Shown: positions 1 through 7,196 of the stretch, in pieces
Layout: the number at the start of each line of letters is the position of its first letter
How positions within the stretch are numbered: the first letter of the stretch is position 1
Assembly (NCBI GenBank): GCA_035571275.1
Contig: DATMKQ010000380.1
Span: 1-17,570 of the forward strand
DNA length: 17,570 nucleotides
Direction: 5' to 3'
DNA from: Trebonia sp035571275
Lineage (GTDB): Bacteria; Actinomycetota; Actinomycetes; Streptosporangiales; Streptosporangiaceae
Position numbers and translations under genes: made by a program
The notes under the pieces: model-generated
The model's database searches: none
Told to the model about the DNA's origin: nothing
The model's input: the letters and a program-made list of their open reading frames with translations, nothing else

Positions 1-1
1 C

Positions 2-87
2 CCCCGGACGGCCCCGGACGGCCCCGGGACGGCCCACCGCCGCCCACCCCGCCCCAACGGCCCCACAGCCCCGGACGGCCCCGAACG
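2..87. repeat. GC-rich decamer repeat, gene-free left edge
   Basis: The decamer CCCCGGACGG occurs in tandem at 2-11 and 12-21, again at 22-32 with one extra G, and once more at 69-78 followed by a degenerate copy. I see no coding frame with a start, ribosome site or recognisable protein in positions 1-183. The stretch reads as intergenic low-complexity DNA downstream of the secreted-protein gene. The two hairpins that fill the rest of the gap are listed separately. Confidence 0.6.
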
Positions 88-94
88 TGAAAGC

Positions 95-150
95 GGGCCG
101 CGGGCGTCACCAGCCCCGCTCAGAACGGGACCGGTGCGCGCCCGCGGCCC
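95..150. repeat. 12-bp perfect inverted repeat
   Basis: GGGCCGCGGGCG at 95-106 is the exact reverse complement of CGCCCGCGGCCC at 139-150, with a 32-nt spacer. It lies just beyond the terminator-like hairpin at 153-180. It could be a back-up or bidirectional terminator for the genes on either side. No T-tract follows it on either strand. Confidence 0.6.
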
Positions 151-152
151 AG

Positions 153-180
153 GGCTCGTCAGCGCACCCCTTGACGAGCC
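153..180 (-). terminator. hairpin terminator of the secreted-protein gene
   Basis: GGCTCGTCA (153-161) and TGACGAGCC (172-180) form a perfect 9-bp stem with a 10-nt loop. The hairpin begins 3 nt past the stop codon of the minus-strand gene. There is no strong U-tract, as is common for actinobacterial terminators. Confidence 0.7.
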
Positions 181-183
181 GGC

Positions 184-1089
184 CTAGCGGAGCGGGACGA
201 AGGTCTCCGTGGTCTCATAGTTCGACCGCCCGCTGTGGTCGGTGAACTCCGTCCAGGTCTGGACGGTCAGCCGGGTACCGGCCGCGTTGACCGTGCCGTC
301 GAGCAGTGCCCGCGCGAAGCTGAACGTGTATGGGGCCAGGAACGTACGCCCGGTCGCAGTGGTGACGCTGGGGCCGAAGGTGATGCCGGTGACAGTGCCC
401 CAATTGCAGGGCACCGGGGAGCAGAAGCCATACGCGTGCACCTGAAGCAGCCCGCTGCCCGATCCGATGGACAGGATGACCGCGCGCACGTTCCCGGTGG
501 CGGCGGTGTTGATCCAGATCGCCGGCAGCGAAGGCGCCGGTCCGACCGGACTGCCAAGCGGGTAGTTTGACGCGCTGACCCCGTTCTTCGTCGGCTTGAC
601 CGGCTTGCCCTTGGTGAACGTCTCGGTGCTGGTGTAATTGAACCGGCCGCTTCCGTCGGTGAACGTAGTGAACTCCTGAACGGTCAGCGTCGGAACCTTC
701 CGCGGGGTGCTGTAAGTGGCCAGCAGCACGGTCCGCGCGAACTTGAAGTTCCACTGCGCCTCGAACGAGGTCCCGATCTTGGCGCTGACGTTCGGCCCGA
801 ACACCGTGCCGGGGATCCTGCCCCACTCGCACAGCGTCGGGACGCAGGACCCGAACCCATCGACCGTGATCCCCTTGCCGCTCGTGGCGACCCAGATGTC
901 CACCACGCTTTTCGTCGCGTGGTTCACGTTCACCCAGGTACCGGCCAGCGCCGCGCTCGCCTGCGGCGGCACCGGGGTGGCTGGCCTGTCCGTCGCGGCC
1001 TGCGCGGGTATCACGGACGCCAGCAGCGCGACCGCCGCCGAGCTAATCAGTGCCGCCGTAGCGGCACGCCAGGTAAGTCTCACGTGCAT
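184..1089 (-). CDS. secreted protein with two tandem Cys-Pro-Cys-Trp-Gly domains, function unknown
   Basis: A 301-aa exported protein. Residues 1-31 are a classical signal peptide (MHVRLTWR, a hydrophobic stretch, then an AQA|A cleavage site). The mature part is two copies of one ~110-residue domain, at about 50-159 and 190-297, joined by a Pro/Lys/Gly-rich linker. Each copy has a W-I/V-N start, a G-x-C-x-P-x-x-C-x-W-G motif (Cys82/Cys87 and Cys223/Cys228, probably a disulfide each) and ends in a T-x-F-T-D-x-S-G-R-x-N-Y-x-x-T-E-T-F strand. I recognise this motif pattern from predicted bacterial extracellular proteins but know no activity for it; a small beta-sheet binding domain is likely. 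I chose the ATG at 1089 because it directly precedes the signal peptide and has a GGGGGAG-type ribosome site. An upstream in-frame ATG would add only a DGPVT repeat tail encoded by 15-bp DNA repeats. Monocistronic, with its own terminator. Confidence 0.8.
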   Translation of the reverse strand: MHVRLTWRAATAALISSAAVALLASVIPAQAATDRPATPVPPQASAALAGTWVNVNHATKSVVDIWVATSGKGITVDGFGSCVPTLCEWGRIPGTVFGPNVSAKIGTSFEAQWNFKFARTVLLATYSTPRKVPTLTVQEFTTFTDGSGRFNYTSTETFTKGKPVKPTKNGVSASNYPLGSPVGPAPSLPAIWINTAATGNVRAVILSIGSGSGLLQVHAYGFCSPVPCNWGTVTGITFGPSVTTATGRTFLAPYTFSFARALLDGTVNAAGTRLTVQTWTEFTDHSGRSNYETTETFVPLR

Positions 1090-1105
1090 CGCTCCCCCAT
1101 CCTCG

Positions 1106-1157
1106 GGCCCGTCCGTAACAGGCCCATCCGTAACAGGCCCGTCCATCACCGGCCCAT
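1106..1157. repeat. 15-bp tandem repeat upstream of the secreted-protein gene
   Basis: Three consecutive 15-bp units start with GGCCC: 1106-1120 and 1121-1135 differ at one base, 1136-1150 is diverged, and a partial fourth begins at 1151. If translated on the minus strand they would add a DGPVT-type pentapeptide repeat in front of the signal peptide, so they are more likely 5' untranslated sequence. Confidence 0.6.
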
Positions 1158-1167
1158 GCTCAAAAGG

Positions 1168-1198
1168 CGCGGCGGCCAGCCCCTTTATGGCCGTCGCG
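1168..1198 (-). terminator. probable terminator of the monooxygenase/CoA-transferase operon
   Basis: On the minus strand CGCGACGGCC (1198-1189) pairs with GGCCGCCGCG (1177-1168) at 9 of 10 positions around an 11-nt loop, and CCTTTTG follows at once, giving a short U-tract. It lies about 85 bp after the CoA-transferase stop and 79 bp before the start of the secreted-protein gene. It should separate the two transcripts, unless it is a leader hairpin of the downstream gene. Confidence 0.5.
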
Positions 1199-1282
1199 AC
1201 AGGAAAAGAGGGGGAAACGACCTCCCAGATACATCGCGGCCGATCACGAAATCAACCAAGCCAGGCGGCATCAGCCCAGAAA

Positions 1283-2698
1283 TCAGATCCAGGACTCCTG
1301 CATCACCCGCACCGAGTCGGCGACGTCCACGCTCATCCCCGTCAGCGAGAGCACCTCATCGACGGTGAACCCGTCCGCGATCTCCTCGAGCACGAACCGG
1401 TCGCGGCGCGACGCCCGCCGCAGCAGCGCGAGGTCCGTGATGATCGCGTCCACGCAGTTCGGCATGGTCAGCGGCAGCTCGCACTTCTCGACCAGCTTGG
1501 GCCGCCCCCGCGAGTCGCAGTGCTCCAGCGTCGTGAACACGTGCTGCGCTCCGGCCGTAAGGTCCATCGCACCGCCGATCCCGCCGCCGATCATCCCTGG
1601 CGCCGACCAGTTGGCCAGGTCTCCGTTGCCGCCGACCTGGTAGGTCCCCAGGATGACCGCGTACAGCCGCCCGCCGCGCGCGATCTCGAATGACGTCACA
1701 GAATCGAAGAACGACGTCCCGGCGCGAACCGTCACGAACATGCCCCCCGCGTCATGCAGGTCAGGGTCGAACTCCTCGTCGCTCGCGAACCCTCCGTAGT
1801 TGAGCAGGCCGTTCTCCGCGTGCAAGACGACCGGTCGCTCCCGCACCCACTGAGCCACCTGCACCGGCAGCCCGGCGCCGAGGTTCACCACGGAGTTGTC
1901 CGGCAGCAAGCCCGCCGCCCGGCGCCCGATCTCCTCCCGCGTCAGCGCGACCTTCCCGAGATACGATTTCGCCGACGAGGCCGGCCGGTTGACGCGCTTC
2001 GGCAGGCTCCTGATGTCCATCCGCACGGTGATCGGCACGACCCGGGTGACGAACACGCCCGGCAGGTCGACGTCCGACGGCGCGATCGCGCCCGTCGAAA
2101 CGATCTCCTCGGCCTCGACGATCGTCACCCGCGCCGCCTTCGCGAACGACACGTTGAAGTTCTGCGACCCGCCGCGGAACGTCACGTTCCCGAAGTGGTC
2201 CGCCCGCTGCGCCCGGATCAGCGCGAAGTCGGTCGTGATCGCCCGCTCCAGGACGTAGGGTCGCCCGTCGAAGTACCTGATGTCCTTGCCCTCGGCGATC
2301 TGCGACCCGTACCCGGTCGGCGTGTAGACCGCGGCGAGCCCCGCCCCGCCGGCTCGCATCCGCTCGACCAGCGTCCCTTGCGGCACCATCTCCAGGGCCA
2401 TCTCCCCGGCCTGGATCTGCTTCTCGGCCTCCGAGATCACGCCGGGCCGCGCGGAGAAACAGGTGACAAGGCGCGCGATCTGATGGTTTTCCGCGAGCAG
2501 GTGACCGGTCGGGAACCCGGGCTGGCCAAGCCCGTTGCAGTACACCGTCAGCCCTCGCGTCCCCTTCTCGGCCAGCGCCAAGATGAGCGTCGACGGATAC
2601 CGGTGCGACAGCCCGAATCCGGCGATGCCGATGCTCGCCCCGTCCTCGATGTCAGCGACGGCCTCGGCCGCCGACGCCATCACCTTGCTGCCCGTCAT
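1283..2698 (-). CDS. fused A+B subunit family I CoA-transferase (3-oxoacid CoA-transferase-like)
   Basis: A 471-aa enzyme that moves CoA between an acyl-CoA and a free carboxylic acid through a glutamyl-CoA thioester. The A-type half (about 1-230) has the Gly-rich GIAGFGL start and PTGYG (127-131). The B-type half (about 250-471) has the oxyanion loop GAGLP (274-278), the catalytic glutamate in AENG (Glu295), and a PGMIGGGIGGAMDL segment matching the family's NW..PG...GGAMDL signature. In many bacteria the halves are two genes (PcaI/PcaJ, ScoA/ScoB); here they are one chain, as in mitochondrial SCOT. ATG start with GGAAGGG 4 nt upstream. It is last in a four-gene operon, 27 nt after the hydrolase, fitting activation of the carboxylic acid made upstream. 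The substrate (3-oxoadipate, acetoacetate or another acid) cannot be told from the sequence. Confidence 0.88.
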   Translation of the reverse strand: MTGSKVMASAAEAVADIEDGASIGIAGFGLSHRYPSTLILALAEKGTRGLTVYCNGLGQPGFPTGHLLAENHQIARLVTCFSARPGVISEAEKQIQAGEMALEMVPQGTLVERMRAGGAGLAAVYTPTGYGSQIAEGKDIRYFDGRPYVLERAITTDFALIRAQRADHFGNVTFRGGSQNFNVSFAKAARVTIVEAEEIVSTGAIAPSDVDLPGVFVTRVVPITVRMDIRSLPKRVNRPASSAKSYLGKVALTREEIGRRAAGLLPDNSVVNLGAGLPVQVAQWVRERPVVLHAENGLLNYGGFASDEEFDPDLHDAGGMFVTVRAGTSFFDSVTSFEIARGGRLYAVILGTYQVGGNGDLANWSAPGMIGGGIGGAMDLTAGAQHVFTTLEHCDSRGRPKLVEKCELPLTMPNCVDAIITDLALLRRASRRDRFVLEEIADGFTVDEVLSLTGMSVDVADSVRVMQESWI

Positions 2699-2712
2699 TC
2701 GACCCTTCCCTA

Positions 2713-2738
2713 CTACGTGTGCGCGCTACGTGTGCGCG
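2713..2738. repeat. 13-bp perfect tandem duplication over a stop codon
   Basis: CTACGTGTGCGCG occurs twice head to tail (2713-2725 and 2726-2738). The second copy encodes the last codons and TAG stop of the alpha/beta hydrolase on the minus strand. The first copy forms most of the spacer to the CoA-transferase gene. It looks like a recent slippage duplication. Confidence 0.85.
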
Positions 2739-3652
2739 GCGATCCAGTCGGTGATGACCGCCGCGACTTCCGCGTTGTTCTTCTCCAGCATCATCGCGTG
2801 CCCGTTGCCGTGAATGCCCAGGTCACCCAGGCGCAGTTCGTCAACAGACGCGCCGCACTCCCGCAGGAAATCCGCGGTCGCGTGGCAGGACGGCTCGAAC
2901 CCCGAGCACTCCGCGGACACCACAGCGACCGGCACGCCGCCGAGCTTCGCCTCGCCATGCCCTGGTCCGAACGACACGGGCACCGCCGTCAGCCCGTACG
3001 TGAAATCCCCGAGCGCCGGGTGCTTTACGAACGGCGGCCCGGCGGGCTCGACCGCCACCACGGCCTTCACCAGCGGGAGCCGCTCGGACAGCGCCAGCCA
3101 CCCGAACCCGCCGCCGAACGAGTGCGTGAGCAGCACCGACGCGCCGATCCTGTCCAGCAGCCCGGCCGCGCCTGCCCGCATGTCCTCGTGCGCCCGCACC
3201 GCATCCGGGGGAAACGGCTCCTGCCAGGCCAGGAATGTCGCGAGGGCGGGGTCGTCACGCCCGCCGCTGCCCGGCCACTGGGTATGCTCGGGCAGCCCGG
3301 GCGGCGACGGCGCCGCGAACGTCGCCACGAAGCTCTCGTACGCCGCGGGCACCCCGTACGGCCCGTAGATGTCAGGGTGATACGGCGACCGCCCCAGCCC
3401 CGGCCGGTCCACGGTGTACACCGCGAACTCGTCACGCAGGAACAGGGTGGCCCACCCGTCCCGCCCGTCCGGGGTGGTGAGCATGTCAAGGGCCTGCCCA
3501 CCGCCCCCATGAACAAGAACAAGATTGTCCCGAACGGCCGGTGGCGTCTGATACTCCACATGCGTCCCGGCCACGCTCGTGCCGGCCGCCCCGGTGTGCT
3601 TCCGCAGCCCGGTAAAGAAATGCCCCTGCCCGGCGATGACCAGCGGCTCCAT
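2726..3652 (-). CDS. alpha/beta-fold hydrolase (esterase/lactonase-like)
   Basis: A 308-aa cytoplasmic hydrolase with no signal peptide. Visible are the oxyanion segment HGGGGQ (48-53), the strand after it ending in D-R-P-G-L-G-R-S (82-89), a nucleophile elbow T-H-S-F-G-G (Ser178), an acidic VEP after the next strand (Glu202, a candidate triad acid) and the C-terminal H-G-N-G-H motif (His285 likely catalytic). A lid or insertion lies around 95-155. The family cleaves esters, lactones or C-C bonds; I cannot assign a substrate. ATG start, 9 nt after the stop of the MetE-like gene; no clear ribosome site is visible, so translational coupling is likely. Placed between a flavin monooxygenase and a CoA-transferase, it may hydrolyse a lactone or ester and release the acid that the CoA-transferase activates. 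Confidence 0.85.
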   Translation of the reverse strand: MEPLVIAGQGHFFTGLRKHTGAAGTSVAGTHVEYQTPPAVRDNLVLVHGGGGQALDMLTTPDGRDGWATLFLRDEFAVYTVDRPGLGRSPYHPDIYGPYGVPAAYESFVATFAAPSPPGLPEHTQWPGSGGRDDPALATFLAWQEPFPPDAVRAHEDMRAGAAGLLDRIGASVLLTHSFGGGFGWLALSERLPLVKAVVAVEPAGPPFVKHPALGDFTYGLTAVPVSFGPGHGEAKLGGVPVAVVSAECSGFEPSCHATADFLRECGASVDELRLGDLGIHGNGHAMMLEKNNAEVAAVITDWIAAHT

Positions 3653-3661
3653 GGCTGGGCT

Positions 3662-4819
3662 TTAGCCCCAGATCTCTTCGGCGGTCTCGACGATGAGCTC
3701 GAGCTTCGCGCGTTCGGAGTCGATCGTGAGCGAGTTGCCCTCCACGGTCGAGGCGAACCCGCACTGCCCCGACAGGCAGAGCCGGTCGATGTCCACGTAC
3801 TTGGCGGCCTCTTCGACGCGCCGCTTGAGGGTGTCCTTGGACTCCAGCTCCGGCGTCTTGGTGGTGACAAGCCCCAGCACGACGACCTGGTCGTCGGGCA
3901 CGAACCGCAGCGGCTCGAACGTGCCCGACCGCTCGTCGTCGTACTCGAGGAACAGCCCGTCGACCTGGAGCCCGCCGAAGACCCCCTCGGCCACGAAGTC
4001 GTACCCGCCGGAGGAGAACCACGCCGACCGGTAGTTGCCGCGGCACATGTGCACGGTGACCGCCATGTCGGCGGGCTTGCCCGCCAGCGCCTCGTTGATG
4101 ACGGCGACGTTGACCTCGTGCTGGTGCTCGGGGTCCAGGCCGGTGGCCGCGGCGTTCGCCCGCCATCCTGGATCGTTGAGGAACGCGAAGATCGTGTCGT
4201 CAAACTGCAGGTACCGGCAGCCAAGCGCGTACAGCCCCGCGACCTCGGCGGCGTAGGCGGCCGCGATGTCGGCGCGGAACTCGTCATAGCCGGTTGTATC
4301 GGGGGGTGCGGGGGGTCGTCCCCCCGGAGCAGCGGAGTCCCTATAAGGGCTGTTCGTCGTGTCGGCCCGGAAGTGCGCCATGCTGGGGGAGGGGACGGTG
4401 AGCTTCGGGGTCGCCGTCGTGACGGTGTCGGCGAGGAACCTGAAGTGGTCGCCGAAGATGACGTCTTCCAGGTGGACCTTCCCGGTGATCTCCGTGGCGT
4501 TCGGCGTCCAGGAGATCTGCCCGTCCTTGCGGTAGACGGGCAGCGGCGAGCCGAGCGCGCCCTTGCGGATGCCCGGGATGGCGTAGAGGAAGTCGGAGTG
4601 CCACTGCTCGCGGCGGAACTCCCCGTCGGTCGCCGACCGCAGCCCCGCGTCCTCCTGGAGCCGGACCACGTCGGTGATCGCCTGGTCCTCGGCGGCCGCG
4701 AGTTCCGCGGCGTCGATCTCCCCGGCCGCGAAGGCGGCGCGCGCCTGGTGCAGCGCTTCCGGCCGCAGCAGGCTCCCAACATGATCGGCGCGGAACGGCG
4801 GTGTCTCGCGTCGTGCCAT
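3662..4819 (-). CDS. MetE C-terminal-like zinc methyltransferase (YxjG/YxjH type)
   Basis: A 385-aa TIM-barrel protein related to the C-terminal half of cobalamin-independent methionine synthase. The family activates a thiolate on zinc and alkylates it. Seen are the opening FRADHVGSLLRP (9-20), DGEFRR (65-70), YLQFDD (203-208), the zinc ligands H-x-C (His257, Cys259) and Cys353 in LSGQCGF, with Glu292 a possible fourth ligand. The length matches single-domain relatives such as B. subtilis YxjG and epoxyalkane:CoM transferase, not the ~750-aa MetE. Residues 165-174 are a Pro/Gly-rich insertion encoded by a G/C hairpin element (4309-4326). ATG start with AGGAG 7 nt upstream; that site overlaps the TAG stop of the preceding gene, so the two are translationally coupled. 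Its place in a catabolic operon argues against plain methionine synthesis; demethylation or thiol conjugation of a substrate is possible. Confidence 0.82.
   Translation of the reverse strand: MARRETPPFRADHVGSLLRPEALHQARAAFAAGEIDAAELAAAEDQAITDVVRLQEDAGLRSATDGEFRREQWHSDFLYAIPGIRKGALGSPLPVYRKDGQISWTPNATEITGKVHLEDVIFGDHFRFLADTVTTATPKLTVPSPSMAHFRADTTNSPYRDSAAPGGRPPAPPDTTGYDEFRADIAAAYAAEVAGLYALGCRYLQFDDTIFAFLNDPGWRANAAATGLDPEHQHEVNVAVINEALAGKPADMAVTVHMCRGNYRSAWFSSGGYDFVAEGVFGGLQVDGLFLEYDDERSGTFEPLRFVPDDQVVVLGLVTTKTPELESKDTLKRRVEEAAKYVDIDRLCLSGQCGFASTVEGNSLTIDSERAKLELIVETAEEIWG
4309..4326. repeat. G6/C6 hairpin element inside the MetE-like gene
   Basis: CGGGGGG-TCGT-CCCCCCG is a perfect 7-bp stem with a 4-nt loop, flanked by another G6 run at 4301-4306. 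It encodes the low-complexity residues PGGRPPAPPD (165-174), which have no counterpart in related proteins I can recall. It resembles the short G/C-palindrome repeats usually found between actinobacterial genes. Confidence 0.6.
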
Positions 4820-4827
4820 TGATGCTC

Positions 4828-6069
4828 CTAAAAAAGATTGTCCTTCAGGCCGAAGTGCATCCGCGCCACCTCGGCGGCGACGATATCGTGCCGGGCCGAG
4901 ATGTGTCCGAGATACATGGCCATGTCCCGATAGTGCCGCTGCATCGCGGTGCCGCGCTTGGCCGCCGAGGACGAGGCCGCGGCGAACAGCTCGGTCGTGG
5001 CCTGGCTGGCGAGCCGCGCGGCGACCTGGACCATCGAGTACATCGCGGCGTCGTCCTCGCGGGTGAACGGCTCACCGGTGCGGTGCCAGCGCTCGGCCAG
5101 CTCCGCGTACCGCAGGCCGATCTGCATGATGATGGCCTCAGCGCTGTCGATGTTCGCCCGCGCCTGACCGTAGTGCCGCTGGTACTCATCGACCGTGTAC
5201 CTGGGCACCTGCGGCGCGAAGTACGTGTTCTTGGTCCTGATGATGTTCTCGTACTCGAACAGCGCGCCCTTGGCCGCGCCGATCACCGGGATGACCAGGC
5301 CGATGTGGTACATCGCGTAGATCCGGCCGCAGAACATCGGGTCGTCGTGCAGGTACATGCCCGGCGCGGCATCGGTGGTGTTATGCGTCCAGTCCCCGGA
5401 GCAGGTGCAGTGCTCGGGAACGAACACGTTGTCGACCCGCACGCTGTTGGAGCCGCTGGAGTTCATCCCGATGATGTTGCCGTTGCCCCAGTCGGGGATG
5501 ACCGTGACGTTCTCGATCGGCGTGCAGATCGTGAGCAGCCCTTGCGACTCGCGGCCGGGGACGATCGTGTTGCACATGAAGTGGGTCGCGTAGCCGACCC
5601 CGGAACAGTAGTCCCACTGCCCCTTCACGACGTACCCACCGTCCACGGGCGTCGCGGTCCCCATCGGCGCCGCGCGATGCGGGCACTTGAAGTCGCCGTG
5701 CGGCCCGAAGAGGTCTATCTGCCCTTCCTCGGGGAAAAATGCGCCGACGCCCTGCGCGTGATGCGCACCCAGACACAGTCCCCAGGCGGTGCCCGCGTCG
5801 CCCTCGGCGATGGCGAGTATGACCCGCCAGAAGGTATGCATGCCGAAGGAGTAGCCGCCGAAACGGCGGGGCTGCAGGATCCGGTAGAAGCCGGCCTCGG
5901 TGAACTTCTGGTCAAGCTCGGGCGTGTGCTTCCCGAGCCTTTCCGCCTCGTCCGCCTGCTCGCGGACCGCCGGGATCAGCGCCTTGGCCCGGGCGACGAT
6001 AGCCTCCGGCGTCAGGTCCGGCTCGGGCGCCGGGACGTGATGCGGTCGTGGAATGGTCTGCTCTGACAC
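4828..6069 (-). CDS. acyl-CoA dehydrogenase-fold flavin monooxygenase (HsaA/HpaB-C2-like, group D)
   Basis: A 413-aa protein of the acyl-CoA dehydrogenase fold. Seen are the N-terminal helical domain with a Q-P-R-R-F-G-G-Y loop (66-73), G-D-A-G-T-A-W (90-96), the middle beta-domain motif GQWDYCSGVG (149-158), and a C-terminal helical bundle ending in HFGLKDNLF. This pattern fits two-component flavin hydroxylases such as HsaA or HPA 3-hydroxylase C2, which use reduced flavin supplied by a separate reductase, better than true acyl-CoA dehydrogenases. The likely reaction is O2-dependent hydroxylation of an aromatic or other ring. No flavin reductase gene is in the window. The start is GTG at 6069, with only a weak CAGG upstream. 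It is first in the operon, so its promoter must lie in 6070-6233, where I see no clear -35/-10 pair. Confidence 0.82.
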   Translation of the reverse strand: MSEQTIPRPHHVPAPEPDLTPEAIVARAKALIPAVREQADEAERLGKHTPELDQKFTEAGFYRILQPRRFGGYSFGMHTFWRVILAIAEGDAGTAWGLCLGAHHAQGVGAFFPEEGQIDLFGPHGDFKCPHRAAPMGTATPVDGGYVVKGQWDYCSGVGYATHFMCNTIVPGRESQGLLTICTPIENVTVIPDWGNGNIIGMNSSGSNSVRVDNVFVPEHCTCSGDWTHNTTDAAPGMYLHDDPMFCGRIYAMYHIGLVIPVIGAAKGALFEYENIIRTKNTYFAPQVPRYTVDEYQRHYGQARANIDSAEAIIMQIGLRYAELAERWHRTGEPFTREDDAAMYSMVQVAARLASQATTELFAAASSSAAKRGTAMQRHYRDMAMYLGHISARHDIVAAEVARMHFGLKDNLF

Positions 6070-6178
6070 ACTACGAGCCTGATCTACCGGCTAGCCGTAG
6101 GCAAGCACCGCGCACCAGCGGAAACACTCCGTTGTCCCCACGGACACACTTCCTCCCCCCCGGTTGTGCTCCCGCCAC

Positions 6179-6198
6179 GGGCCGACCGAGCGCGGCCC
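6179..6198 (-). terminator. possible terminator after the methyltransferase gene
   Basis: GGGCCG (6179-6184) and CGGCCC (6193-6198) form a 6-bp stem with an 8-nt loop, 36 bp past the stop of the upstream methyltransferase. A weaker 5-bp hairpin (6128-6144) follows. No U-tract is present. Confidence 0.35.
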
Positions 6199-6233
6199 AG
6201 GTGTTGCCGGTGTGACCGCATGCCCGTGGCCGA

Positions 6234-7052
6234 CTACGGCTTGCGGCCCACCCCGCCGAACTGGTCAAGCTCATCCGGGACGCCGAGGGGGCTCGGTTCG
6301 GGATGCCACCGTGGTACGGAGACCAGGCCAGGCTCCACCATCTCAAGCCCGTCGAAGAACTGCGCGAGCTGTTCTGGGCTGCGCAGGGTGTACGGCTCGG
6401 CTCCGCTTTCGTTGTACTCGTCCTGAGCGGCCTCGCCCTGTTCGCCGTGCACCACATTGGTCCCGTCGGCGAACACCAGGTAGCTCCCGGAAGGCATCGC
6501 GTCCATCACCCGGCGGACGATCGACAGCGCCTCTTCGTCGTCGGGCACGTGTCCGAGCACGCCCAGGAAAATAACCGCGACGGGACGGGTGAAGTCCAGC
6601 GTCTTGCCGGCTTCGCCTATGATCCGCTTTGGATCCCGCATGTCGGCGTCGATGTAGTCGGTAGCACCCTCGGGCGCTGACACGAGCAGCGTTTCCGCGT
6701 GCAGCAGCACCACGGGGTCGTTGTCCACGTAGACGATGCGCGACTCGGGCGCGACCTGCTGCGCTATCTCGTGCGTGCTGTCGAACGTGGGCAGGCCGGT
6801 GCCGACGTCAAGGAACTGCCGGATTCCCTGCTCGGCGGCGAGGTGCCTGATAGCCCGCCCCATGAACGCCCGGCTGGCGCGAGCGATGACGGCTATCTCA
6901 GGGAACGCCTGAATGAACTGGTCACCGGCCATGCGGTCGACCTCGTAATTGTCCTTACCGCCCAGCCAGTAGTTCCAGATCCGCGCCGAGTGCGGAACCG
7001 TCGTGTCGATAGCATGCGGTCGCCGGTTCGATCCGGCTGAGTCAGCAGTCAC
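6234..7052 (-). CDS. SAM-dependent methyltransferase, DUF574/SAV2177 family
   Basis: A 272-aa protein of the DUF574 (Methyltransf_19, SAV2177-like) family, present in many copies in Streptomyces and relatives. Signature segments are HSARIWNYWLGGKDNYEVDR near the N-terminus, ARASRAFMGRAIR, the SAM-binding FLDVGTGLPT, IVYVDNDPVV (acidic ribose-binding residues) and DADMRDP. The fold is a class I methyltransferase; the substrates are not established. I chose the GTG at 7052 because it gives the family's usual length and N-terminus and has a purine-rich GGGAGAAGAG site upstream. The frame stays open to a GTG at 7181, but those 43 extra residues look unlike the family. It is 144 bp downstream of pyrD on the same strand, so co-transcription is possible but not shown. 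No functional link to the monooxygenase operon is evident. Confidence 0.88.
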   Translation of the reverse strand: MTADSAGSNRRPHAIDTTVPHSARIWNYWLGGKDNYEVDRMAGDQFIQAFPEIAVIARASRAFMGRAIRHLAAEQGIRQFLDVGTGLPTFDSTHEIAQQVAPESRIVYVDNDPVVLLHAETLLVSAPEGATDYIDADMRDPKRIIGEAGKTLDFTRPVAVIFLGVLGHVPDDEEALSIVRRVMDAMPSGSYLVFADGTNVVHGEQGEAAQDEYNESGAEPYTLRSPEQLAQFFDGLEMVEPGLVSVPRWHPEPSPLGVPDELDQFGGVGRKP

Positions 7053-7196
7053 TAGACGCTCTTCTCCCGTTGGCAGGTCAACTCCCCGCCAGTATTTTCC
7101 GGCTAATCCGTGACGATTGCCACCGCTTCTCCGCGTCTGCCGAACCGGTAACTGCTTCAGCGCCTCGACTTCATCGTGCACAGCATGTCCAGCAGG

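Noticed and set aside
3662..4819. True methionine synthase (metE) assignment
   Set aside because: It is about half the length of MetE, lacks the N-terminal domain and sits in a catabolic operon; only the family-level name is supported.
1754..4822. A 1022-codon open frame on the plus strand
   Set aside because: It lies opposite three well-recognised minus-strand genes, has an Arg/Pro/Gly/His-rich composition and no domain. It is a by-product of the high GC content.
4801..6066. A 421-codon plus-strand open frame opposite the monooxygenase
   Set aside because: Composition is biased and there is no motif; the minus-strand protein has clear family signatures over the same bases.
6071..6457. A 128-codon minus-strand frame at the 3' end of the methyltransferase gene
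   Set aside because: It overlaps the methyltransferase in another frame, is biased in composition and has no homology I can recognise.
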